Source: Variovorax paradoxus NBRC 15149
Lineage (GTDB): Bacteria > Pseudomonadota > Gammaproteobacteria > Burkholderiales > Burkholderiaceae_C
Length of the DNA stretch: 64,000 bases
Reading direction: 5' to 3'
NCBI RefSeq assembly: GCF_001591365.1
Contig: NZ_BCUT01000001.1
Span: 1,674,001 to 1,738,000 of the forward strand
This document shows, one piece after another, positions 8,181 to 18,634 of the stretch; the stretch's first letter is position 1; each line of letters begins with the position of its first letter. The notes beneath the pieces are model-generated. The model made no database searches. It worked only from the letters and a program-made list of their open reading frames with translations, and was not told where the DNA came from. The translations under genes and the position numbers were made by a program.

Positions 8181-11100
8181 GCGTGCGAGGCCGCGTGCCC
8201 CGCGGCACCGCCACCAGCCTCGGCCTTGGCCTCGCCCGGCAGGTCGACCATCGGCCCGGTGCCGCTGTAGCGGTCGAGCGCGAGGTAGATCGCGGGCGTG
8301 ATGTAGAGCGTGATCACCTGCGAGAAGATCAGCCCGCCCACCACCGCCACGCCCAGCGGCTGGCGCAGCTCGGCGCCGGCGCCCAGGCCCAATGCGAGCG
8401 GCAGCGCGCCCATCAGCGCGGCCAGCGTGGTCATGAGGATCGGGCGGAAGCGCAGCCGGCAGGCCTCGCGGATCGCATCGACCGGCTTCATGCCCTCGGT
8501 GCGCTGCGCATCAAGGGCGAAGTCGATCATCATGATCGCGTTCTTCTTCACGATGCCGATCAGGAGCAGGATGCCGATGGTCGCGATCAGCGTCAGGTCG
8601 AAGCCGAAGATCTTGAGCGAGAGCAAGGCGCCCACGGCCGCCGACGGCAGCCCGGCCAGGATGGTCAGCGGGTGGATGTAGCTTTCGTACAGCACGCCCA
8701 GCAGGACGTAGATCACGAGCACGGCCAGCACCAGCAGCACGGCCTGGCTGGCCTGCGAGCTCTGGAACACCGCGGCATCGCCGCCGTAGGTGGTGATGAT
8801 CGACTGCGGCATCTTCAGCTCTTCCTTGAACTGGTCGATCTTCGCGGTCGCGTTGCCCAGCGGCACGTCGGGCGCGAGGTTGAACGACACCGTCACCGCC
8901 TGCAGCTGCCCCTGGTGGTTGACCGAGGTGGGCCCCACGGTGCGCTTGACGGTCGAGAAGGCCGACAGCGGCACCAGCCGGCCGCTGGTGCTGCGCACCG
9001 ACAGGCGCGACACGTCGTCCTCGAACTGCCGGTCGTTGTCGGCGGCCGAGAGAATCACCTGGTAGGTGTTGCTCGCGCCGTAGATGCTGCCGATCTGCCG
9101 GTCGCCGTACGCGTTGTAGAGCGCGGTGCGCAGGTCGCCCACGGCCACGCCGAGCACGCCGGCCTTGTCGCGGTCGATCTCCAGCGTGGCCTGCAGGCCG
9201 CGGTTCTGCGAATCGCTGGTGACGTCGCGGAAGGCCGGATCGGCGCGCATGCGCTCCATGAGCCGCGTGGCCCAGGGCACCATCTCGCCCGCATTGACGC
9301 TCTGCAGCGTGTACTGGAAGCGCGCCTTGCTCTGGCGGCCGCCCAGGCGCAGGTTCTGCACCGGCTGCATGTAGACCGCGATGCCCGGGATCTCGCGGAA
9401 GCGCTGGCGCAGCGATTCGAGCACCGCGGCCATCTTGGGACGCTGGCTGCGCGGCTTGAGCACCGCGAACAGGCGGCCGGAGTTCTGCGTGGCGGTGGGA
9501 CCGCCCACGCCGACGAACGAGCTCACGTAGGCCACGCTCGGATCGGCCTGCAGCGAAGCGGCCACGCGTTCCTGCAGCGCGTTCATGGCGGTGAAGGAAA
9601 TGTCCTCGGCCGCTTCGGTGGTGATCTGGATCTGCCCGATGTCCTCCTCGGGGAAGAAGCCCTTCGGAATGGAGACGAACAGCCAGGCCGTGACGACGAA
9701 GGTGCCGCCGGCCAACAGCAGCATCAGCTTGCGGTGCGCGAGCGTCCAGTCGAGCGTCCGCATGTAGTTCGCATGCACCCAGCGGTAGCCGCGCTCGAAG
9801 GCGCGTCCCACGGCGGTGCCGGGCTCGGGGTGCTCTTCCTCGTGGTCGAGCGCGCCATCCTTGCGCGGCACGTGCTTGAGCAGCCGGCTCGCGAGCATCG
9901 GCACCAGCGTGAGCGACACGATGGCCGACACCAGCACCGCCAGCGCCACCACCACCGCGAACTCATGGAACAGCAGGCCGATCACGCCCGGCATGAAGAA
10001 GATGGGAATGAACACCGCCACCAGCGAGATCGAGATCGAGATGATGGTGAAGCCCACCTCGCGCGCGCCGCGCAGCGCCGCGGCCATCGGCTCCATGCCT
10101 TTCTCGACGTAGCGCATGATGTTCTCGAGCACCACGATCGCATCGTCCACCACCAGCCCCACGGCCAGCGTGATGCCCAGCAGCGAGACGTTGTCCAGGC
10201 TGTAGCCGAAGGCATAGAGCAGCGCCACCGCGCCGATCAGCGAAATGGGAATGGTGGCCGCCGGAATCAGCGTGGCCACCAGCCGGTGCAGGAACAGGAA
10301 GATTACCAGCACCACCAGCGCGACGGTGCCCAGCAGCGTGAGCTGCACGTCGTGCACGGCTTCGCGGATGGACAGCGAGCGGTCGTTCACCATGTGGATC
10401 TCGACCGATTGCGGCAGCTCCGCCTTGAAGCGCGGAATGAGTGCGCGCACCGCATCCACCACCTGCACGGTGTTGGCGTTGGGCTGGCGCTGCACGGCCA
10501 GCGAGATGGAGCTCTGGCCGTTGAAGCTGCTGGCGGTCTTGACCGATTCGAAGCTGTCCTCGATGGTGGCCACTTCGTCCAGCCGCACCGGCGCGCCGTT
10601 GCGCTGCCCGACGATCAGCTTGGCGAAATCTTCCGCCCTCGTGAGCTGCCGGTTGGCCTGGATGGTGAGCGTCTGGCGCGGCCCGTCGAGCACGCCGACG
10701 GGCGTGTTGGCGTTGGCCGAATTCACTGCCTTGGCCAGCTCGTCGAGCGTGATGTTGCGCGCATTGAGCAGGTCGGCATTGGCCTTGATGCGCACCGCAA
10801 AGGCCTTGCGACCGTACACGCCCACCTGCGCCACGCCGTCGATGGTGGAAAGCGTGGGCGAGATCAGGTTCTCGGCGTAGTCGTTGAGCTCGGCCGGATT
10901 CATCGACGGCGAGATCAGCGCGATGAACAGCACCGGCGCGTCGGCCGGATTGACCTTGCGGTACGAAGGCAGCTGCGTCAGTTCCTGCGGCAGCTGTCGC
11001 TGGGCGCGCAGCAGCGCGGCCTGCACGTCGACCGCGGCGGCATCGATGTCGCGGCTGCTCACGAATTCCAGCGTGATCGAGCTCACGCCCTGGGTGTTGA

Positions 11101-11347
11101 CCGAGCTGATGGTCTGCAGGCCCGGAATGGTCGAGAACTGCTTCTCCAGCGGCAGCGCCACCGACGAAGCCATGGTGTCCGGGCTCGCGCCCGGCAGCTG
11201 GGCGTTCACGTTGATGACCGGCGTGTTGTAGCTCGGCAGCGCGGCCACCGGGATGCTGAAGTAGGCAAAGATGCCCGCCACCACCGCCGCCGCGGACAAC
11301 AGCACCGTCATCGCGGGACGACGGATGCACAGCTCCGAGATGTTCAT
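8177..11347 (-). CDS. RND multidrug efflux permease (AcrB/MdtB-like inner-membrane subunit)
   Basis: A 1,056-residue proton-driven RND transporter. It starts MNISELCIRRPAMTVLL, the first of twelve predicted membrane helices, with two large periplasmic loops after helices 1 and 7. The helix 4 region LAVGLVVDDAIVVLENI carries the acidic residues of the proton relay. Sequence flavour is closest to the MdtB/MdtC-type pumps rather than heavy-metal CusA. Its ATG overlaps the stop of the adaptor gene by 4 bp (ATGA). No outer-membrane factor gene follows, so it probably uses a TolC-like channel encoded elsewhere. No local regulator is visible. Confidence 0.93.
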   Translation of the reverse strand: MNISELCIRRPAMTVLLSAAAVVAGIFAYFSIPVAALPSYNTPVINVNAQLPGASPDTMASSVALPLEKQFSTIPGLQTISSVNTQGVSSITLEFVSSRDIDAAAVDVQAALLRAQRQLPQELTQLPSYRKVNPADAPVLFIALISPSMNPAELNDYAENLISPTLSTIDGVAQVGVYGRKAFAVRIKANADLLNARNITLDELAKAVNSANANTPVGVLDGPRQTLTIQANRQLTRAEDFAKLIVGQRNGAPVRLDEVATIEDSFESVKTASSFNGQSSISLAVQRQPNANTVQVVDAVRALIPRFKAELPQSVEIHMVNDRSLSIREAVHDVQLTLLGTVALVVLVIFLFLHRLVATLIPAATIPISLIGAVALLYAFGYSLDNVSLLGITLAVGLVVDDAIVVLENIMRYVEKGMEPMAAALRGAREVGFTIISISISLVAVFIPIFFMPGVIGLLFHEFAVVVALAVLVSAIVSLTLVPMLASRLLKHVPRKDGALDHEEEHPEPGTAVGRAFERGYRWVHANYMRTLDWTLAHRKLMLLLAGGTFVVTAWLFVSIPKGFFPEEDIGQIQITTEAAEDISFTAMNALQERVAASLQADPSVAYVSSFVGVGGPTATQNSGRLFAVLKPRSQRPKMAAVLESLRQRFREIPGIAVYMQPVQNLRLGGRQSKARFQYTLQSVNAGEMVPWATRLMERMRADPAFRDVTSDSQNRGLQATLEIDRDKAGVLGVAVGDLRTALYNAYGDRQIGSIYGASNTYQVILSAADNDRQFEDDVSRLSVRSTSGRLVPLSAFSTVKRTVGPTSVNHQGQLQAVTVSFNLAPDVPLGNATAKIDQFKEELKMPQSIITTYGGDAAVFQSSQASQAVLLVLAVLVIYVLLGVLYESYIHPLTILAGLPSAAVGALLSLKIFGFDLTLIATIGILLLIGIVKKNAIMMIDFALDAQRTEGMKPVDAIREACRLRFRPILMTTLAALMGALPLALGLGAGAELRQPLGVAVVGGLIFSQVITLYITPAIYLALDRYSGTGPMVDLPGEAKAEAGGGAAGHAASHA

Positions 11348-12555
11348 GCGCGTTCCCGGGGAGCCTGGGTGTCCGAGGAGGCCGCACTGCCCGGCGTGAC
11401 GCCGGTGGTACCGGCCGGCGCGGCCTTTTTATCGGCCCTGACCTTGCCGCCCGGGCGCACGTTCTGGCTGCCCTCGATGACCACCTGCTCGCCCGGCTCG
11501 ACGCCGCTCACCGCCACCTTGGTGCCGAAGGTGTGGAGCACCTGCACCTTGCGGCGCTTGGCATTCATGGCCTGGTCGACCACGTAGAGCGAAGCGCCCT
11601 CGGACAGCATCATGAGCGCCGCGGCCGGCACCACCGTGGCGCCGGAGAGCGTGCGAACCGTGATCCGGGTGCCGACGAACTGGCCCGGCCAGAGGCTCTG
11701 GTCGGCGTTGTCGAACACCGCCTTGGCGCGCACCGTGCCGATCTGCGGATCGACCGTGTTGTCGACGAAATTGAGCACGCCGCTGAGCGGCTCGCGGCGT
11801 CCGACGACCAGCGCCTCCACCTTGGCCCGGCTGCGCGCCGCCGCCAGCAGGTCCTGCAGGTTGGCCTCCGGCACCGGGAAGCTCACCGCGATGGGATCGA
11901 GCTGCGTGATGGTGACCAGCGACAGCGTCGGCTGCACCAGCGTGCCGGGATAGATGTTCACGGCCCCGATGCGCCCCGCAATGGGCGCGCGCAGCGTGGC
12001 GTAGCCCAGCGCCACCTGCGCCGATTGCACCGCGGCGCGGTCGGCCGCCACCGCGGCGCGCTGCGCTTCCAGCTGCGACAGCGTGGCGTCCGTGGCGCTC
12101 TTGGAAATGAAGTTCTGCGCCAGCAGTTCCTGGCTGCGCTTGTATTGGCGCTCGAGGTCGGCCAGGGTGGCTTCGTCGCGCTTTTGCTGGGCGCGGGCGC
12201 GGGCCAGGTTGGCCTGGTCGTTGCGGTCGTCGAGCGTGAAGAGCAGCTGGCCCTCCTTGACGAACTGCCCTTCCTTCACGTGCACCGCCGCCACGGTGTT
12301 GGTCACCTGCGGCCGCAGATCGACACTGTTGAGCGACACCACGCTGCCGTTGACCTGCACCGTGACCGGCACGTCCTGCCGCTCGGCGGTGGCAAGCGTG
12401 ACGAGCGCGGCCGGCGCGCCGTCTGCGGGGGCGCCACCGGCGGCGGCTGGCCTGGCGTTCTTTGCCGCCATGCGATCGCCCGACCCGCTCCACCACCATC
12501 CCGCGACGGCTACGATCAACACACCTGCAAGAGCGAGGACGATTTTTTTCTTCAT
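11344..12555 (-). CDS. RND efflux periplasmic adaptor (MdtA/AcrA-like)
   Basis: A membrane-fusion protein linking the inner-membrane pump to the outer-membrane channel. It has an N-terminal membrane anchor (residues 4-22), a lipoyl half-motif VAAVHVKEGQFVKEGQLLFTLD, an alpha-helical hairpin of about 70 residues, the second lipoyl half YATLRAPIAGRIG, then beta-barrel and membrane-proximal domains. There is no lipobox, so it is anchored by the uncleaved helix. Length is 403 residues. It is translationally coupled to the pump gene downstream. Confidence 0.93.
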   Translation of the reverse strand: MKKKIVLALAGVLIVAVAGWWWSGSGDRMAAKNARPAAAGGAPADGAPAALVTLATAERQDVPVTVQVNGSVVSLNSVDLRPQVTNTVAAVHVKEGQFVKEGQLLFTLDDRNDQANLARARAQQKRDEATLADLERQYKRSQELLAQNFISKSATDATLSQLEAQRAAVAADRAAVQSAQVALGYATLRAPIAGRIGAVNIYPGTLVQPTLSLVTITQLDPIAVSFPVPEANLQDLLAAARSRAKVEALVVGRREPLSGVLNFVDNTVDPQIGTVRAKAVFDNADQSLWPGQFVGTRITVRTLSGATVVPAAALMMLSEGASLYVVDQAMNAKRRKVQVLHTFGTKVAVSGVEPGEQVVIEGSQNVRPGGKVRADKKAAPAGTTGVTPGSAASSDTQAPRERA

Positions 12556-12741
12556 GGGTTCTTGTGCACTTTGGGCTGACAGCGGCTATTGGAGCAGCCG
12601 TCGACTCGCAGTGTCCGTGAGTGCCGTAAAGATAAGTAAAGCCGCAATGCCAGGGCCCATGTACAACCCGCTGTGGCAGGCGCCAGGGATGATTTCACCC
12701 CGCCGCTAAAATCGCCGCTCCACAGCCTCTGGATATACCCC

Positions 12742-13191
12742 ATGAACCGCTGCAAGAAACCCACGAATGCTCTCACTTTCATAGCGCTTTGCACAGTGGC
12801 TGCGAGCCTTTTTTCCATCGGCGCCGCAGCCCAGTCCGAAGTGCCGCGGCCGCAGACCCAGAACGAATCGCTGGTGGGCGGGCGCACTTTCCCGGTCGGC
12901 ACGCTGCGCGGCAAGTTCATGGTGATCAATGCGCCCGATGTCGAGCTCGACGGCCAGGTCGACCGCCTGGCGCCCGGCGCCCGCATCCGCAGCGAACAGA
13001 ACATGCTGGTGATGGCGGGCGGCATCGTCGGCCAGAAATACCTGGTGAACTACACGCGCGATGCCGCCGGCCTGCTGCGCGAGGTGTGGATCCTCACGCC
13101 GGGCGAGGCCACGGCCAGCCGCGAATCGCTGAACAAGCCCTTCCTGAACATCTGGCCGTTCACTTCGAACGACACCGTCAACACGCAATAA
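12742..13191 (+). CDS. Secreted protein of unknown function
   Basis: A 149-residue protein with a long signal peptide (charged MNRCKKPTN, hydrophobic core to about residue 30, AAAQ cleavage region). The mature part includes GGRTFPVGTLRGKFMVINAPDVELDGQVDRLAPGAR and a LVNYTRD/LREVWILTP segment, which looks like a compact beta-rich domain. I do not recognise the family. A TAAAAT -10-like box lies 30 bp upstream. A GC-rich hairpin (GGCGGGC/GCCCGCC at 13203-13219) follows the stop, without a U-tract, in the 94-bp gap before miaB. Confidence 0.72.
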   Translation: MNRCKKPTNALTFIALCTVAASLFSIGAAAQSEVPRPQTQNESLVGGRTFPVGTLRGKFMVINAPDVELDGQVDRLAPGARIRSEQNMLVMAGGIVGQKYLVNYTRDAAGLLREVWILTPGEATASRESLNKPFLNIWPFTSNDTVNTQ

Positions 13192-13285
13192 ATAAAGAGG
13201 CCGGCGGGCCGCGCCCGCCGCGCCGCAGGACGACGCAAGCGCCCTGCATCGGCCTTCCCGGCGGGAAGGGCCAGGAAAGCACCCC

Positions 13286-14650
13286 ATGAGCAAAAAAGTA
13301 TTTATCAAGACCTTCGGCTGCCAGATGAACGAGTACGACTCGGACAAGATGGCCGACGTGCTGCACGCCGCCCAGGGCTACGAGCCGACGCAGAACGTGG
13401 ACGAAGCCGACCTGATCCTGTTCAACACCTGCTCGGTGCGCGAGAAGGCGCAGGAGAAGGTGTTCAGCGACCTCGGCCGCGTGAAGCACCTGAAGGCCAA
13501 GGGCGTGAAGATCGGCGTGGGCGGCTGCGTGGCGAGCCAGGAGGGCGAGGCCATCATCGCGCGCGCCCCCTACGTCGACATCGTGTTCGGCCCGCAGACG
13601 CTGCACCGCCTGCCCGAGATGCTGAACGACCGCGAGCGGCTGGACCGGCCCCAGGTCGACATCAGCTTTCCCGAGATCGAAAAATTCGACCACCTGCCGC
13701 CCGCGCGCGTCGAGGGCGCGACGGCGTTCGTCTCGATCATGGAAGGCTGCTCCAAGTACTGCAGCTACTGCGTGGTGCCCTACACCCGCGGCGAGGAAGT
13801 GAACCGCCCGCTGGACGACGTGCTGGTGGAGATCGCCGGCCTGGCCGACCAGGGCGTGCGCGAAGTCACGCTGCTGGGGCAGAACGTGAACGCCTACCGC
13901 GGCCGCATGGGAGACACGGCCGAGATCGCCGACTTCGCGCTGCTCATCGAATACGTCGCCGAGATTCCGGGCATCGAGCGCATCCGCTACACCACCAGCC
14001 ACCCCAACGAGTTCACGCCGCGGCTGATCGAGGCCTATGCCAAGGTGCCGCAGCTGGTGAGCCACCTGCACCTGCCGGTGCAGCACGGCAGCGACCGCAT
14101 CCTGATGGCCATGAAGCGCGGCTACACCGCCATGGAATACAAGAGCACGGTGCGCAAGTTGCGCGCCATCCGGCCCGAACTCGCGCTCTCCAGCGACTTC
14201 ATCGTCGGCTTCCCGGGCGAGACCGACGAAGACTTCGCCAAGATGATGAAGCTGATCGACGACTGCCAGTTCGACAACAGCTTCAGCTTCATCTTCAGCC
14301 CGCGCCCCGGCACGCCCGCCGCGGCGCTGCAGGACGACACGCCCCATGCGGTGAAGCTGGCTCGCCTGCAGACGCTGCAGCGCGTGATCGACGGCAACGT
14401 GCGCCGCTTCGGCGATGCGCTGGTCGGCACCACGCAGTGCGTGCTGGTCGAGGGGGCTTCCCGCAAGGATGCGAACGAACTGATGGGCCGCACCGCCTGC
14501 AACCGCGTGGTCAACTTCGAAGGCGACGCGCGCCTGGTCGGGCAGATGGCCGACCTGCGCATCACGCGCTCGCTGGCCTACACGCTGCGCGGCGAGGTGG
14601 CCACGCGCGAATCGTCGACGGTGCCGGTTCCCGCCGCGCTCGCCGCCTGA
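13286..14650 (+). CDS. miaB: tRNA-2-methylthio-N6-dimethylallyladenosine synthase MiaB
   Basis: MiaB is a radical-SAM methylthiotransferase acting on i6A37 of tRNAs. The 454-residue protein has the N-terminal MTTase cysteines C12 (TFGCQMNE), C49 (FNTCSVRE) and C81 (GGCVASQ), the radical-SAM CxxxCxxC at C155/C159/C162, and a C-terminal TRAM domain. Its stop overlaps the start of the histidine kinase gene (TGATG), so miaB and the glrK-type operon are probably co-transcribed. Confidence 0.96.
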   Translation: MSKKVFIKTFGCQMNEYDSDKMADVLHAAQGYEPTQNVDEADLILFNTCSVREKAQEKVFSDLGRVKHLKAKGVKIGVGGCVASQEGEAIIARAPYVDIVFGPQTLHRLPEMLNDRERLDRPQVDISFPEIEKFDHLPPARVEGATAFVSIMEGCSKYCSYCVVPYTRGEEVNRPLDDVLVEIAGLADQGVREVTLLGQNVNAYRGRMGDTAEIADFALLIEYVAEIPGIERIRYTTSHPNEFTPRLIEAYAKVPQLVSHLHLPVQHGSDRILMAMKRGYTAMEYKSTVRKLRAIRPELALSSDFIVGFPGETDEDFAKMMKLIDDCQFDNSFSFIFSPRPGTPAAALQDDTPHAVKLARLQTLQRVIDGNVRRFGDALVGTTQCVLVEGASRKDANELMGRTACNRVVNFEGDARLVGQMADLRITRSLAYTLRGEVATRESSTVPVPAALAA

Positions 14651-16077
14651 TGGCGAAGCGGCCGTCCAGACGGGGCTCGTTCCAGCAGCTCCTGCTTTTC
14701 GCGTTCCTGCTGATCACCGCCCTGCTGGTGGGCGTGGCGCTGCGCTCGGTGTTCCAGTACGACGCGCTCATGACCCAGAGCCGCGATGCGGCGGCCCGCG
14801 CGCTGCGGCTCTCGGGTGCGGCCCAGTCGCTGGCCGAGCGCAGTGCCGCCATGGAGCGCGCCGGGCGCCAGTCGCTGGTGCTGAACGACGCCGTGCTGCG
14901 CCGCCGCTTCGACGATGCCGCGCGCGAAGCGCACCAGGTGCTCGAACGGCTCGAGCGGAACGGCCTCGCGCCGTCGGGCATCGAGCTGTGGCGCGCCCAG
15001 CTCGGCGTGATCGAGGGGCTGATGAGCGGCAGCGCCGACAGCGCGCTCTCGCGCGAAAGCGGCATGGCCATGCAGTTCCGCGAGCTCGATTCGCTGAACA
15101 CGAACCTGGCGCAGCAGGCCCAGTTCCTGATCGAAATGCAGAACGACGCGCTGGCCAAGCGCATCGAGAACGCGCGCCGCCGGCTGATGCGCGAAGTGGT
15201 GGCCGCCAGCATCCTGGCGGTGTCGCTGGCGCTGGCTTTCGGCATCTGGCTCGCGCGTCCTTTCAAACGGCTGGAGCACGCCATCGTCGGGCTCGGCCAG
15301 AACCGGCTCGACGAGCCGATCGACATCCGCGGCCCGGCCGACGTGCGGCGCCTGTCGCAGCAGCTCGAGTGGCTGCGCCTGCGCCTGACCGAGCTCGATG
15401 CCGACAAGGCACGCTTCCTGCGCCACGTCTCGCACGAGCTCAAGACGCCGCTGGCGGCGCTGCGCGAAGGCGTCTCGCTGCTCGAAGACGGCGTGACGGG
15501 TCCGCTCAATCCGGCGCAGCTCGAAGTGGCGCAGATCCTGAACCAGAACACCGTTTCGCTGCAGGGCCAGATCGAGGCGCTGCTGCGCTTCAACGCCGCC
15601 GCCTTCGAGGCGCGCGAACTGCGCCGCGAACGCACCGACCTGCTGCCGCTGGTCGAAGAGCAGATCGAGGCGCAGCGCCTGCAGTGGCAGGCCCACGGCC
15701 TGCGCGTCCATGCCGAGGGCGAGTCGATCACGCTCCCGGTGGACCGCGCCAAGCTCGGCACGGCGGTGGCCAACCTGCTGTCCAACGCGATCCGCTATTC
15801 GGCGCGCGGCGGCGTCATTTCCATCGTGGTGTCGGGCACGCCCACCACCGCGTGCATCGATATCAACGATGCCGGCCCGGGTATTGCCGAGGGAGACCGG
15901 GACCGGATCTTCGAGCCTTTCTACAGGGGCGAACGCCAGCCCGAGCATGCCGTCAAGGGCACGGGCATCGGCCTTTCGATCGTGCAGGAGTACATTGCTG
16001 CCCATGGGGGCCGCATCACCCTGCTGCCAGAGGGGCCCGGCGCGCGCTTTCGCATCGAACTGCCGCGCACGGCCTGA
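14650..16077 (+). CDS. glrK: Sensor histidine kinase GlrK (QseE-type)
   Basis: A 475-residue membrane histidine kinase with helices at about 12-32 and 182-202 bracketing a periplasmic, helix-rich sensor domain. A HAMP linker follows, then the HisKA box FLRHVSHELKTPL with phospho-acceptor H262, and an ATPase domain with NAIRY, DAGPGIAEGD and GTGIGLSIV motifs. The order kinase, lipoprotein, NtrC-type regulator is the same as enterobacterial glrK-qseG-glrR. In that system GlrK phosphorylates GlrR in response to envelope signals. Identity as GlrK is inferred from order and domain make-up. Confidence 0.85.
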   Translation: MAKRPSRRGSFQQLLLFAFLLITALLVGVALRSVFQYDALMTQSRDAAARALRLSGAAQSLAERSAAMERAGRQSLVLNDAVLRRRFDDAAREAHQVLERLERNGLAPSGIELWRAQLGVIEGLMSGSADSALSRESGMAMQFRELDSLNTNLAQQAQFLIEMQNDALAKRIENARRRLMREVVAASILAVSLALAFGIWLARPFKRLEHAIVGLGQNRLDEPIDIRGPADVRRLSQQLEWLRLRLTELDADKARFLRHVSHELKTPLAALREGVSLLEDGVTGPLNPAQLEVAQILNQNTVSLQGQIEALLRFNAAAFEARELRRERTDLLPLVEEQIEAQRLQWQAHGLRVHAEGESITLPVDRAKLGTAVANLLSNAIRYSARGGVISIVVSGTPTTACIDINDAGPGIAEGDRDRIFEPFYRGERQPEHAVKGTGIGLSIVQEYIAAHGGRITLLPEGPGARFRIELPRTA

Positions 16078-16147
16078 ACAACCCACCGTGAAGCCCCCCA
16101 GGCACACACCTGAAAACAAACACCGCCTCTTGCCTTTTCTTCAATCC

Positions 16148-16807
16148 ATGCTTTTTCCGTTCGTCCGCAGTTCGACCCTGTCCGGGGCGGTGGCCATGCC
16201 TTTCGTCCTGCTGCTGGCCGCCTGCGCGACGCAGCCCGCACCACCCGCCGAGGCCGAGGCCCTGCCGCCGCCGCCCGCCGTGCCGCGCGTGATGCCGGTC
16301 GAGGCCGAGCCCAAGGCGCCCGCCACGCAGCCCGCCTCGCTCTTCACGCTGATGACCCAGGGCCCGGCCGCGGCCATGCTGGCCTATGCCGACAAGGTCC
16401 GCCCGCTGGGCGGCGCCGAGCTGGCCGCCGAAATCACCCGCGCCGGCGATCCCGGCGATTCGCCCACCGCCCAGATGCAGCTCGCGCTGCTGCTCGCGCA
16501 GACCCGCGTGCCGGCCGACCTGGCGCGCGCGCTGGGCCTGATGCAGCGCGTGATCTCCAACCCCTCGCCCGAGGCGCAGCCGCTGCAGCCGCTGGCGCGC
16601 GCACTGGCCGCGCGCTACGTGGAGCAGCGCCGCGTCGAGGACGACCGCGACAAGCAGGCGCAGCAGGTGCGCGAAAGCCAGCGCCGCATCGACCAGCTGA
16701 ACGACCGCATCGAGGCGCTGCGCGCCATCGAGCGCAGCTTTGCGCGTCCCAACAACGTGCCGCCGCCGACCCTCCCTCCGCCCGGCGGCACCAGGCCCAA
16801 TCCATGA
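16148..16807 (+). CDS. qseG: QseG-like outer-membrane lipoprotein
   Basis: A 219-residue protein with a lipobox LLLAAC (C26 lipidated). The mature part starts with a Pro/Ala-rich linker and continues into helical segments including AQMQLALLLAQTRVPADLARALGLMQRV and a charged coiled-coil-like region, RYVEQRRVEDDRDKQAQQVRESQ split by neighbours. It sits between glrK and glrR, as QseG (YfhG) does in enterobacteria, where it interacts with the kinase to promote signalling. A shorter start at an ATG 16 codons downstream would leave too short a signal peptide. Confidence 0.75.
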   Translation: MLFPFVRSSTLSGAVAMPFVLLLAACATQPAPPAEAEALPPPPAVPRVMPVEAEPKAPATQPASLFTLMTQGPAAAMLAYADKVRPLGGAELAAEITRAGDPGDSPTAQMQLALLLAQTRVPADLARALGLMQRVISNPSPEAQPLQPLARALAARYVEQRRVEDDRDKQAQQVRESQRRIDQLNDRIEALRAIERSFARPNNVPPPTLPPPGGTRPNP

Positions 16808-16841
16808 ACCGCAGCCGGCGTTTGCCCAAGGAACCCCATCG

Positions 16842-18230
<1,389 letters not shown>

Positions 18231-18239
18231 CGACGCCCC

Positions 18240-18252
18240 TAAGTTGTTGATT
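18240..18252 (-). promoter_or_regulatory. IHF-like site 1
   Basis: Read on the minus strand, AATCAACAACTTA fits the IHF consensus WATCAA-N4-TTR at every defined position. It lies between the two GlrR-type dyads. IHF bends DNA so that a distant NtrC-class activator can reach the sigma-54 holoenzyme. Confidence 0.5.
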
Positions 18253-18284
18253 TAAAAGGCCATTTTCCACCAGCCTCGCGGGCT

Positions 18285-18302
18285 TGTCGGGATTCGGCGA
18301 CA
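18285..18302 (+). promoter_or_regulatory. GlrR-type binding site, exact TGTC-N10-GACA match (UAS2)
   Basis: The sequence TGTC-N10-GACA is present exactly, and the symmetry extends outward to TTGTCG and CGACAA. This matches the activator site described for GlrR upstream of glmY and glmZ in enterobacteria. It lies about 110 bp upstream of the sigma-54 promoter and 55 bp after the glrR gene, a normal distance for an enhancer of an NtrC-class protein. Confidence 0.65.
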
Positions 18303-18364
18303 AAAACCGGGGTTTCGGGGCCTTCCAGACGGCTCCAGCCCTGAAAACGGCATCCAGATCGCCC

Positions 18365-18377
18365 TAAGTCGTTGATC
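18365..18377 (-). promoter_or_regulatory. IHF-like site 2
   Basis: Minus-strand GATCAACGACTTA differs from the IHF consensus WATCAA-N4-TTR only at the first base. It is centred about 50 bp upstream of the predicted transcription start, between the enhancer-type site and the promoter. That is where IHF usually acts at sigma-54 promoters. Confidence 0.5.
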
Positions 18378-18396
18378 TGAAAGCATTTTTCCAGCC

Positions 18397-18412
18397 TGGC
18401 ACAGGGTTTGCC
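18397..18412 (+). promoter_or_regulatory. Sigma-54 (RpoN) promoter upstream of mdoH
   Basis: TGGCAC-N5-TTGC is present with the invariant GG and GC dinucleotides at the correct spacing (consensus TGGCACG-N4-TTGCW). The start of transcription would fall near base 18423, giving a leader of about 210 nt before mdoH. Its position downstream of a GlrR-type activator gene, a GlrR-type site and IHF-like sites strongly supports function. Confidence 0.75.
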
Positions 18413-18634
18413 CCTGTACAGGCATGACAGCACTCACCAGCCCATCTTTCGCACTGCGCCAGCAGCGCGACGGCCTGCGTCAAAAGCAGTTTTCCCCCGT
18501 GCGGCCCCGTGCCGCCGGTCATTCGGTGGCCGCGCTCGCAAGTGCGGGCGGCGCCGAACCGGATTGCGTGATCAAGCGCTTTCCTGCCATTGGCGACACC
18601 CCTTCCCTCGACAAGCAACGTTGGTAAAACACAC

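Larger units (their letters stand above)
18231..18634 (+). promoter_or_regulatory. 404-bp regulatory interval between glrR and mdoH
   Basis: No convincing protein gene lies here. It holds two GlrR-type dyads (one at its left border), two IHF-like sites each within a repeated block starting CCTAAGTYGTTGAT, and a sigma-54 promoter. Downstream of the promoter lies about 210 bp of leader up to the mdoH ATG. No intrinsic terminator is visible between the promoter and mdoH, so a transcript started here should run into mdoH. The mdoH start lacks an obvious Shine-Dalgarno sequence. Confidence 0.7.

Noticed and set aside
8090..11587. An open frame of 1,165 codons on the plus strand, opposite the RND pump and adaptor
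   Set aside because: It is antisense to two clear transport genes, is rich in His/Arg/Gln/Gly as expected from reverse-strand reading of GC-rich codons, and shows no domain.
18424..18627. A 67-codon open frame beginning at the predicted sigma-54 transcription start and ending 7 bases before mdoH
   Set aside because: Third-position GC is only about 70 percent, well below neighbouring genes, and the sequence resembles no family. Kept as a remote possibility of a leader peptide coupled to mdoH.
18423..18634. A GlmY/GlmZ-like small RNA gene
   Set aside because: No intrinsic terminator and no recognisable GlmY-like stem-loops are visible; only the promoter architecture is similar.
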